Assembly (NCBI GenBank): GCA_014061035.1 | Contig: JACGMN010000051.1 | Span: 1 to 12,427 of the forward strand | Direction: 5' to 3' | Source: Candidatus Methanophagales archaeon | GTDB taxonomy: Archaea; Halobacteriota; Syntropharchaeia; Alkanophagales; Methanospirareceae | Length of the DNA: 12,427 bases | Part shown: positions 1-5,604 of the stretch, piece by piece | How the letters are laid out: each line of letters begins with the position of its first letter | How positions within the stretch are numbered: the stretch's first letter is position 1 | The notes under the pieces: model-generated | What the model was told of the DNA's origin: nothing | Database searches by the model: none | The model's input: only the letters and a program-made list of their open reading frames with translations | Translations under genes and position numbers: made by a program

Positions 1-78
1 CCCAGCATCTCTTTCAATCTTCCTACAAATTTTTCCTTTCGCCGATTCCATTTGTAGCAGGTCTATCTCGTGTAATTC
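1..78 (-). other. open frame downstream of the small basic gene, runs off the window
   Basis: After the TGA stop of the 70-residue gene at 79-291, the same minus-strand frame stays open to the window edge, about 26 codons, and contains an ATG at 51-49. The translation is charged (for example the stretch MESAKGKICRKIERDAG). It could be the start of the next gene, or the tail of one longer frame cut by the TGA. No Shine-Dalgarno site precedes the ATG. A run this short without a stop occurs often by chance, so this is weak. Confidence 0.2.
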
Positions 79-291
79 TCACGTGCGCAATCCCTTTATT
101 CTTGCAAAGTCGCTGAAAACGGAACGACGCCTCAGCGATAAATTGTTTTGCATTAATTCTATCCTTTCAGCCCTTTTTCTCTTCCATTCTCCATCTCTCC
201 TCTTCTTCTCCCTGTTAAATTCCTTTATCTCAACCAAATCAAACAAATATCTTCGCTGTTGAAAAGTAGTCTGCCGATAATAGATTGCCAT
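79..291 (-). CDS. small highly basic protein of unknown function (70 aa)
   Basis: I do not recognise this protein. It is 70 residues long, very rich in Arg, Lys and Glu, has no membrane segment or signal peptide, and its middle part (about residues 20-50, with EFNREKKRRDGEWKRKRAER) looks like a charged helix that could bind nucleic acid; that is inference. The case that it is real comes from its 5' region: the ATG at 291-289 is preceded, with 7 bases of spacing, by a ten-base Shine-Dalgarno match (GGAGGAGGTG on the minus strand), and a TATA-like box sits a further 20 to 30 bases upstream. It follows ileS on the same strand after a 150-base gap, so it probably has its own promoter. The same frame stays open past its TGA stop, so it may be a truncated longer gene. 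Confidence 0.55.
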   Translation of the reverse strand: MAIYYRQTTFQQRRYLFDLVEIKEFNREKKRRDGEWKRKRAERIELMQNNLSLRRRSVFSDFARIKGLRT

Positions 292-298
292 CTTCCGA

Positions 299-308
299 CA
301 CCTCCTCC
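299..308 (-). promoter_or_regulatory. strong Shine-Dalgarno site
   Basis: The minus strand reads GGAGGAGGTG here, complementary to the 3' end of archaeal 16S rRNA, and ends 7 bases before the ATG at 291. It is the best ribosome-binding site in the window and fixes the start of the small basic gene. Confidence 0.7.
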
Positions 309-328
309 GTATAGAAATAGGTGCTAAG

Positions 329-340
329 TTTTATATAAGG
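329..340 (-). promoter_or_regulatory. putative archaeal TATA box for the small basic gene
   Basis: The minus strand reads CCTTATATAAAA, a good archaeal TATA box with purine/pyrimidine context like a BRE at its upstream side. Transcription starting about 25 bases downstream would begin near 308-311, just ahead of the Shine-Dalgarno site, giving a leader of about 20 bases. The spacing supports the pair, but no transcript evidence is available. Confidence 0.45.
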
Positions 341-441
341 TATAGTGTATATCAGGATGACAACAACATTTTTTACTCATTTTGCCACCTATTTCAAACC
401 CTTCAACTGTTTAACCTCCCTCTTCTCATTCCAACATCTCC

Positions 442-3400
442 TTATTTTTTTTCTGTTCTCTTAATCGCGATATAAATCACCTTTTTACCTATCTTCCAGG
501 TCTTCCAGTAAATCTGCCCGTCCTCCTTGTCTTCAACCTCATCTCTATCATCTCTCTCCTTTTTCTCGTCAATACAGACGGCAAGCGTCTCAGTACAGAT
601 ATAATCCGAGAAGTTCTCGATCGCTTCTTTTACCTCCTCGTCGCATGCATACACAAGCTCTATCTTCTCGGTATATTCAAGGTCAAGCTCTTTCCTCATC
701 CCCTGTGTTCTTCTCACAATGTCTCTAACTAACCCTTCTTCTATGAGATTCTTACCAGGACAGCAGTCTAAGAACAAGCATGTACCGTCATTCACATCCA
801 CCATCGCACGCTTATAATTAGAACGAGCACCCTCGTCCGCAACCAAATCTGCAAGAGTAACCTCAACGTCCTCACGCCCGACAGGCAGGTCATCAAATCT
901 AACTTCACGAACATTCAGCTCTTCCTTCAATATCTCTGCCAGAGATTCCGCTCTCTCCCGCTTCTCCTTACTACAGATAACGATGACCTCTTTTAATGGC
1001 TGTCGTATCTTTATACCTGCATCTGATCGCATCCGCCTGCCAGCCTCTACCAATTTGGAGATCAACTCCATCGATTCCTCTAATTCGAGTTCTATAACTG
1101 ATTCGTCAGGAGAAGGATAGTCGCAGAGATGCACACTCTCCAGCCTGTCTTCTGAATCTATAACGATAGCGCCTCGCACAAGATTCTGGTAAATGTGTTC
1201 AGAGACGAAAGGTAGAAAAGGAGCGAGCAGTTTGCAGACCGAGACGATGGCCTCGTAGAGCGTTAAATACGCGCAATCCTTATCAAAGTTCTCCTCAGTG
1301 ATCCAGAACCGCCTCCGTGACCGCCGTATGTACCAGTTGCTCAGGTCGTTAATGACGAACTCTTCTATTTTCCTCGCGGCAACGTGAATCTCGAACCGTT
1401 CAAGTGCGTCAATTACGTCCCTATTGAGTCTGTTCAACCGCGATATGAGCCATCTATCGATCACATTCCGCTGCTCCACAGGGATGCCATTCTTTCCCGG
1501 ATTGAACTCGTCGATGTTGGCATAAGTAACGAAGAAGAAATAAGAGTTCCAGAGCGTGTTCAAGAACTTCTTTTGCTTCTCTCGTATTGCCTCTACTGAG
1601 AACCGTATATCCTCTGTCACGGGGGATGCGGTGAAGAGATACCACCTGAGAGCATCTGCGGATCCCGTACCTGTCCCTGTCCCTGTGCCAGTCCCTGTTC
1701 CTGTTCTTGTCCCGGTCTCAAATAGCTCATTCATCTCGACCACGTTACCTTTGCTCTTACTCATCTTCACGCCTTTCTCGTCCAGTATATGACCGAGCGA
1801 TAGCACATTGAGATAGGCTGGTGCATCGAAGATCGCGGTCGATACACCAAGAAGAGAATAGAACCATCCCCTCGTCTGATCTATCGCTTCGGTAATGAAA
1901 TGAGCGGGGAAGTTCTCTGTAAACTTTAAATTTTCCTTTCCCTCTTCCTTTCTCATCCCCTCTTCAGCTATCTCTACCTCAAAGGGGTAGTGCCATTGTG
2001 CAAACGGTGCAGAACCTGAATCATACCAGCAATCTATCACGTCTTCTACACGGTGCATATCGTCGCCACATTCATTACACGTCAAGACCACATCATCGAT
2101 GTAAGGTCTGTGGAGATCAATCTCGCGGTAGAGAGTAGTCTTTGCCATCTCTCGCAACTCTGCTACACTGCCAACGCAATATCTCTGTCCACAACCGGTA
2201 TTTTGGCATATCCATATATTCAATGGAGTACCCCAGAATCGCTCCCTGCTGAGCGCCCAGTCCTTGATATTCCTCAGAAAGTCACCAAATCTACCGTATT
2301 TCAAATGGGCTGGGTACCAGTTTATCTTCTCATTATTAGCAAGCAAGTTATCACGAAGCGTTTCCATTGCGATGAACCACGATTCACGTGCGTAATACAA
2401 AAGTGGCGAATCGCACCGCCAGCAGAACGGGTAAGAATGCAAATGCAGCGCTTCTTTGTATAATTTGCCATCCTGCTTCAACATCTCTATGATGAGTTTA
2501 TCTGCGTCCTTCACGAAGATACCTTCCAGTGGCGGAACCTCGGCTGTAAAACGACCGTCACTCCCTACGGGCTGTGAAAAACCCAGCTTCTTTTGCCTGC
2601 TAACTTCATAGTCCTGTTCTCCAAATGCTGGAGCTATATGGACGATACCCGTACCTTCTTCGAGTGTAACGAAATCCGCGGTGATTACTTTATGCACCTG
2701 TACCTGTACGTCACTACTCACTCTTTCTTCTTCTCCCCATCCTCCTTCTATCTTCGCGAACACAAAGAGCGGTTCATACTTCAAATTCAAATCCTCCATA
2801 TTTTTACCGGTAAATCGTTCTAATATCTCATATTCGCCGCCGTCTCCTTCTAAAATATCTAATCGCGCTTCAGCAATGATTAAAACCTCTTCTTCCGCAT
2901 CAGGCTCATGCTTCTGCTCATGCTTCTGCTTCTGCTTCTGCTTTACCTTCACGTAGGTCTGTGACGGATGTACCGCAAGAGCGATATTCCCTAAGAGAGT
3001 CCAGGGCGTAGTTGTCCATGCTAAGAGGTAGAGTGGTGGTGATGATGATTCCTGCTTCACTCTGAACTTTACATATATTGAAGGGTCTTCAACATCTTGA
3101 TAGCCCTGTGCTACCTCATGAGTACTGAGCGTGGTCTCGCATCGCGGACAAAAAGGGACAACTTTATGACCTTTGTATAGCAAGCCCTTATCCCATATCT
3201 CTTTCAACGACCACCAGACCGATTCGATATAGGCATTATCAAACGTTATGTACGGGTCGTCCATATCTATCCAGAATCCTACACGCTTTGTGGCATTCAC
3301 CCATTCTTTCTCATATCTGAAGACCGAGTCTTTACATCGCTGGTTGAATCTTTCGATTCCGTATTTCTCTACCTCTTGCTTGCTGCTGAGACCAAGCTCC

Positions 3401-3705
3401 TTCTCTACTTCTATCTCGACCGGCAGACCATGCGTATCCCAGCCTGCTTTTCGCTGCACATGGAAGCCACGCATCGTTTTATATCTCAGTACGAGGTCCT
3501 TCACAACCCTTGTGAGAATGTGTCCCGGATGCGGAAGTCCATTTGCAGTCGGAGGTCCTTCGATGAAGATGAACTTATCACAGCCCTTTCGCTGCTCTAC
3601 GCTGCGTTCAAAGGTCTTTTCTCTATCCCATAACTCCAATATCTCCTCTTCCAGCAGTGCAAAATCTATCTTTTGCGTCTCTTTTTTGAAATATTGCATA
3701 TTCAT
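442..3705 (-). CDS. ileS: isoleucyl-tRNA synthetase
   Basis: Charges tRNA-Ile with isoleucine in the cytoplasm. Class I features are clear, numbering from the ATG at 3705 (1087 aa): HIGH-type motif PHPGH (residues 58-62), GWDTHGLPVE (88-97), the editing-domain motif WTTTPWT (230-236) with the conserved GTGIVHIAPAFGEQDY segment ending near 366, KMSKS (647-651), then an anticodon-binding domain from about 745. Cysteine pairs CPRC (186-189), CWRC (428-431), C500/C505/C510 and C543/C546 resemble zinc knuckles. The overall form is the long archaeal/eukaryotic-like type. The ATG at 3705 overlaps the hps-rraA stop as ATGA, with GGAG five bases upstream, implying translational coupling; a GTG at 3717 and an ATG at 3699 are alternatives. 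Odd points are a Lys/Gln/His tract in the editing domain and a Gly-Thr tract just after KMSKS (listed separately); all catalytic motifs are intact, so the gene is probably functional. Confidence 0.97.
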   Translation of the reverse strand: MNMQYFKKETQKIDFALLEEEILELWDREKTFERSVEQRKGCDKFIFIEGPPTANGLPHPGHILTRVVKDLVLRYKTMRGFHVQRKAGWDTHGLPVEIEVEKELGLSSKQEVEKYGIERFNQRCKDSVFRYEKEWVNATKRVGFWIDMDDPYITFDNAYIESVWWSLKEIWDKGLLYKGHKVVPFCPRCETTLSTHEVAQGYQDVEDPSIYVKFRVKQESSSPPLYLLAWTTTPWTLLGNIALAVHPSQTYVKVKQKQKQKHEQKHEPDAEEEVLIIAEARLDILEGDGGEYEILERFTGKNMEDLNLKYEPLFVFAKIEGGWGEEERVSSDVQVQVHKVITADFVTLEEGTGIVHIAPAFGEQDYEVSRQKKLGFSQPVGSDGRFTAEVPPLEGIFVKDADKLIIEMLKQDGKLYKEALHLHSYPFCWRCDSPLLYYARESWFIAMETLRDNLLANNEKINWYPAHLKYGRFGDFLRNIKDWALSRERFWGTPLNIWICQNTGCGQRYCVGSVAELREMAKTTLYREIDLHRPYIDDVVLTCNECGDDMHRVEDVIDCWYDSGSAPFAQWHYPFEVEIAEEGMRKEEGKENLKFTENFPAHFITEAIDQTRGWFYSLLGVSTAIFDAPAYLNVLSLGHILDEKGVKMSKSKGNVVEMNELFETGTRTGTGTGTGTGTGTGSADALRWYLFTASPVTEDIRFSVEAIREKQKKFLNTLWNSYFFFVTYANIDEFNPGKNGIPVEQRNVIDRWLISRLNRLNRDVIDALERFEIHVAARKIEEFVINDLSNWYIRRSRRRFWITEENFDKDCAYLTLYEAIVSVCKLLAPFLPFVSEHIYQNLVRGAIVIDSEDRLESVHLCDYPSPDESVIELELEESMELISKLVEAGRRMRSDAGIKIRQPLKEVIVICSKEKRERAESLAEILKEELNVREVRFDDLPVGREDVEVTLADLVADEGARSNYKRAMVDVNDGTCLFLDCCPGKNLIEEGLVRDIVRRTQGMRKELDLEYTEKIELVYACDEEVKEAIENFSDYICTETLAVCIDEKKERDDRDEVEDKEDGQIYWKTWKIGKKVIYIAIKRTEKK
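1665..1718 (-). repeat. hexanucleotide repeat in ileS encoding a Gly-Thr tract
   Basis: About nine degenerate copies of a 6-base unit (ACAGGN on the coding strand) encode alternating Thr-Gly with one Arg, at about residues 664-682 of IleRS. It lies between KMSKS and the conserved ADALRW segment. In ordinary IleRS about 10 residues join the conserved NVV after KMSKS to ADALRW; here there are about 26. Confidence 0.85.
2903..2945 (-). repeat. hexanucleotide repeat in ileS encoding a Lys/Gln/His tract
   Basis: Copies of a 6-base unit (CAGAAG on the coding strand, with CATGAG variants) encode alternating Lys and Gln, then His-Glu, at about residues 253-267, just after the WTTTPWT segment of the editing domain. 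A shorter related tract, GTACAG repeated and encoding Val-Gln-Val-Gln, lies at about 2694-2711. Confidence 0.8.
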
Positions 3706-5018
3706 CTCTTCTCCCACGTATACAGATCAAGCACTTGAGAGAGTGTCTTCCCTCGCTTAATTTCTTCTCTTATTCGTTCCTCTGTCTTCCATACTTCCTT
3801 CGCACGCCGTGCAATCTCATAAGCACGCTCATTTGGAACGACCACAACGCCGTTATCATCGCCGATTATCCAATCTCCAGGATTCACTTCCTCACCACCG
3901 CACTTTATCTCTGTGTTTATCTCGCCGAACCCTTTTGGCTCTCCGGCATTCGGTACGATAGACTTAGCAAAGACCGGGAATCGCATTCGCTGTATTTCAA
4001 GAAGATCGCGCACAGCACCATCGATAACAACTCCTGCAATACCTTTCTGCTTACAGCTCCATGATGCCAGTTCTCCCCATGGCGATATATCTTTAGAACC
4101 CGCATAAACAACGATTACATTCCCCTTCTTTGCCACGTCCGTCGCCTCTACCGGCTTCGCCCAATCACCTTCGAACGTATGCACGGTTACAGCCTTACCA
4201 ACGAGCTTTATATTATCAAATACCGGTTTTATACCGTGCATTACACCTTTACGGTGCATTGCATCCGAGATGTTCGGTGTAGAGACCTGGGTAAATAACT
4301 CACGGATTTCTTCGTCGAGCGTTTTCAGTGGCTTTTTACTATCCTCTCTTACTCCTAATCCCGATTCTGATTTCGATTTGTCTTTCAATCTCAGATCGAT
4401 GCTTTCACGTATCTTCCTGGTCGATTCCTCCACCTTCGCAGTCCTTATTATGTTCCCGCCTACGATAACGATCTCAGCACCGAGCTTCACTGCTTCTGCC
4501 GCTGTTTCCGCATCTATCCCTCCTGCGACTGCTAATGGCGTACTTACTGCGGCAGATACCTTCTCTAAGACTGCTAAGGTATCCATCCCTTTCATCTGCT
4601 GGTCTATTCCAATGTGGACGCATATATAATCAAGACCGAGCTCTTCCAGTTCCTTTGCTCTCTCCACCGGGTCTTCTACATTCAATATATCTGCCATGAC
4701 CGCTACGCCGTATTTACGTGCGGATCGTATAGCATCTTCTATCGTAGCGTTGTCCGCGGCAGCAAGGATAGAGACGACTGAGGCACCGGATTTCGCTGCC
4801 ATCTCCACCTCTATCGCGCCGGTGTCCATTACTTTCATGTCGGCAACGATAGTGATACCAGGAAAAGTCTCTTTCAATGCTCGTATAGCGTGCATTCCTT
4901 CGCTCTTTATCAGTGGCGTTCCCGCTTCTAACCAGTCAGCACCACCTTCTACAGATTCTTTCGCGATCTCTAACGCCCGCTCTAACTCGAGCAGATCAAG
5001 AGCGACTTGGATTATCAT
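3702..5018 (-). CDS. 3-hexulose-6-phosphate synthase fused to an RraA-like domain
   Basis: The N-terminal domain (residues 1 to about 207) is an orotidine-decarboxylase-fold hexulose-6-phosphate synthase: the DxKxxD active-site motif is D60-K62-D65, with E31 (LEAGTP), H135 (CVHIG) and the phosphate-binding segments AVAGGI (163-168) and VGGNI (186-190). A charged linker (about 208-232) leads to an RraA-like/HMG-aldolase-fold domain (about 235-425) with WGELAS (314-319) and DGAVRD (333-338), the metal-site motif. Known archaeal fusions of this kind serve the ribulose-monophosphate pathway, interconverting ribulose-5-phosphate plus formaldehyde with hexulose-6-phosphate, often for pentose supply. 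The role of the RraA-like half is uncertain: the name comes from an RNase E regulator, but many members are aldolases. The 438-residue length fits the fusion. The ATG at 5018 has no Shine-Dalgarno site; a TATA-like box about 30 bases upstream suggests a leaderless message. It is first in an apparent operon with ileS, overlapping it by 4 bases (ATGA). Confidence 0.92.
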   Translation of the reverse strand: MIIQVALDLLELERALEIAKESVEGGADWLEAGTPLIKSEGMHAIRALKETFPGITIVADMKVMDTGAIEVEMAAKSGASVVSILAAADNATIEDAIRSARKYGVAVMADILNVEDPVERAKELEELGLDYICVHIGIDQQMKGMDTLAVLEKVSAAVSTPLAVAGGIDAETAAEAVKLGAEIVIVGGNIIRTAKVEESTRKIRESIDLRLKDKSKSESGLGVREDSKKPLKTLDEEIRELFTQVSTPNISDAMHRKGVMHGIKPVFDNIKLVGKAVTVHTFEGDWAKPVEATDVAKKGNVIVVYAGSKDISPWGELASWSCKQKGIAGVVIDGAVRDLLEIQRMRFPVFAKSIVPNAGEPKGFGEINTEIKCGGEEVNPGDWIIGDDNGVVVVPNERAYEIARRAKEVWKTEERIREEIKRGKTLSQVLDLYTWEKR

Positions 5019-5046
5019 TATGGTTAATAAGAATATTTCGAAAGAA

Positions 5047-5057
5047 TAATAAATAAG
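5047..5057 (-). promoter_or_regulatory. putative TATA box for hps-rraA-ileS
   Basis: The minus strand reads CTTATTTATTA in an AT-rich run. Its centre is about 32-34 bases before the ATG at 5018, which would put transcription start within several bases of the start codon. That fits a leaderless or very short-leader archaeal message and the absence of a Shine-Dalgarno site. Confidence 0.35.
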
Positions 5058-5064
5058 TAACTAT

Positions 5065-5191
5065 TCAGGTTCAAAGTTCTGGGGTTCACAATTCACGGGT
5101 TCACGGTTCACGGTTAAAAAATGATGAGCATAAACCAGTATGAAGATAAGACAACCAACTGTGAATCGTGAACCGCGAACCATGAACCTGA
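5065..5191. repeat. long imperfect inverted repeat made of heptamers
   Basis: The left block (5083-5115) is GGTTCAC, AATTCAC, GGGTTCAC, GGTTCAC, GGTT. The right block (5161-5188) is the opposite orientation: GTGAATC, GTGAACC, GCGAACC, ATGAACC. Bases 5065-5099 and 5157-5191 pair as inverted repeats of about 35 bases with a few mismatches and one gap, enclosing about 57 bases. It lies just upstream of the hps-rraA promoter and downstream of the toxin remnant. There is no typical terminator T-run. Confidence 0.75.
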
Positions 5192-5227
5192 CAACCTGGG
5201 TACCACGTGCTGCTGTTTGTGGATTCA

Positions 5228-5247
5228 TCAACTATCTTCAACTATCT
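5228..5247. repeat. 10-base perfect tandem duplication
   Basis: TCAACTATCT occurs twice in a row (5228-5237 and 5238-5247) in the 3' part of the toxin remnant. Removing one copy would carry the frame past its current stop (reading DEIVDES), so the duplication looks like one of the inactivating lesions. Confidence 0.75.
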
Positions 5248-5266
5248 CATCCTCGTCAATTGAAAC

Positions 5267-5300
5267 AGCATATCTGTCTCTAAAGCGTATCTGTCTCTAA
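5267..5300. repeat. 17-base tandem duplication in the toxin remnant
   Basis: The unit AGCATATCTGTCTCTAA (5267-5283) is followed directly by AGCGTATCTGTCTCTAA (5284-5300), one mismatch in 17. As 17 is not a multiple of 3, it shifts the toxin frame right after DRYA; deleting one copy restores a family-like sequence. Confidence 0.85.
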
Positions 5301-5426
5301 TGGACTGTCTGGTTATCTGGCAAAGAATCAAATCATTGCCTTCTAACTCTGCGATTACCAAAGCCCGTCGTCTTTTAGCCTGGGTTAAATCTCAGAAGGG
5401 AAAAGGAACAACTACTACATCTCCTT

Positions 5427-5565
5427 TCACAAATCTTTCTATGCTTTATCCTCTTCAGGTTTTAACCAATCTTTTTTTGAGAGATGATTCACTTGCTAAT
5501 GCAAGTTCCATCTTTTCTTCCAAAGCCCTGGTCTCTAAAAATCTGATAAAATTCAGTATCTCCAT
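5427..5565 (-). pseudogene. decayed antitoxin gene, partner of the PemK-type toxin
   Basis: From the ATG at 5565 the frame reads MEILNFIRFLETRALEEK and then MELALASESSLKK. A run of seven A (coding strand) causes a +1 shift; with six A the sequence continues DWLKPEEDKA, then TAG where Trp is expected, then KDL and a TGA overlapping the toxin GTG. The segments ALASES..LKKDWLKPEED and the ending W-K-D-L recur in small antitoxins encoded before PemK-type toxins, possibly of the DUF2281 kind (moderate confidence). Intact relatives are about 70-80 residues; here only about 45 codons remain, and the N-terminal side runs straight into heptamer repeats. Frameshift, nonsense codon and truncation together indicate a dead gene. 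Confidence 0.75.
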
Positions 5566-5577
5566 AAGATAGGGCTC

Positions 5578-5598
5578 ATGAACCTTGAACCCTGAACC
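5578..5598. repeat. third heptamer block (NTGAACC x3)
   Basis: Three direct heptamers, ATGAACC, TTGAACC and CTGAACC, lie between the antitoxin remnant and the end of the TctA-like gene. They are in the same orientation as the block at 5161-5188, so the toxin-antitoxin remnant sits between two like-oriented heptamer blocks. Confidence 0.75.
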
Positions 5599-5604
5599 CC
5601 AGTA

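Larger units (their letters stand above)
5228..5430 (-). pseudogene. decayed PemK/MazF-type toxin gene
   Basis: Read from a GTG at 5430 the frame begins VKGDVVVVPFPF, then an in-frame TGA at codon 13 (5394-5392), then continues DLTQAKRRRALVIAELEG and NDLILCQITRQSIRDRYA. This is the N-terminal two thirds typical of PemK/MazF-like toxins, which are normally about 110-130 residues. Serine is usual at the TGA position (TCA to TGA). A 17-base tandem duplication (5267-5300) then shifts the frame; skipping it restores AVSIDEDEIV, also typical of the family. A 10-base duplication (5228-5247) creates the final stop. The family's C-terminal part is missing and heptamer repeat sequence follows. The GTG start overlaps the antitoxin stop as GTGA, the usual coupling in such pairs. 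The family call rests on recognition, not a search. Confidence 0.82.
5019..5604. other. 586-base stretch without an intact gene
   Basis: Between hps-rraA and the TctA-like gene no reading frame is convincing on its own. The stretch holds, in order: a promoter-like sequence for hps-rraA, two facing heptamer-repeat blocks (5065-5191), the remnant of a PemK-type toxin (5228-5430), the remnant of its antitoxin (5427-5565) and a third heptamer block (5578-5598). The plus-strand frame at 5300-5572 is the antisense of the toxin-antitoxin remnant. Confidence 0.8.

Noticed and set aside
403..429. Nine-codon minus-strand frame with a good Shine-Dalgarno site just after the ileS stop
   Set aside because: Encodes only MRRGRLNS; too short to support as a gene or leader peptide, with no regulated gene directly behind it.
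3248..3760. Plus-strand 170-codon reading frame
   Set aside because: Lies opposite the best-conserved N-terminal part of ileS (HIGH motif region) and the end of hps-rraA; Ser/Phe-rich composition is typical of an antisense shadow.
5065..5191. Possible CRISPR array
   Set aside because: Repeat units are 7 bases with no spacers of uniform length and the two blocks face each other; there are no cas genes nearby.
5300..5572. Plus-strand 90-codon reading frame in the intergenic region
   Set aside because: It is the antisense of the toxin-antitoxin remnant; the minus-strand translation matches known families in pieces, whereas this one shows no recognisable features.
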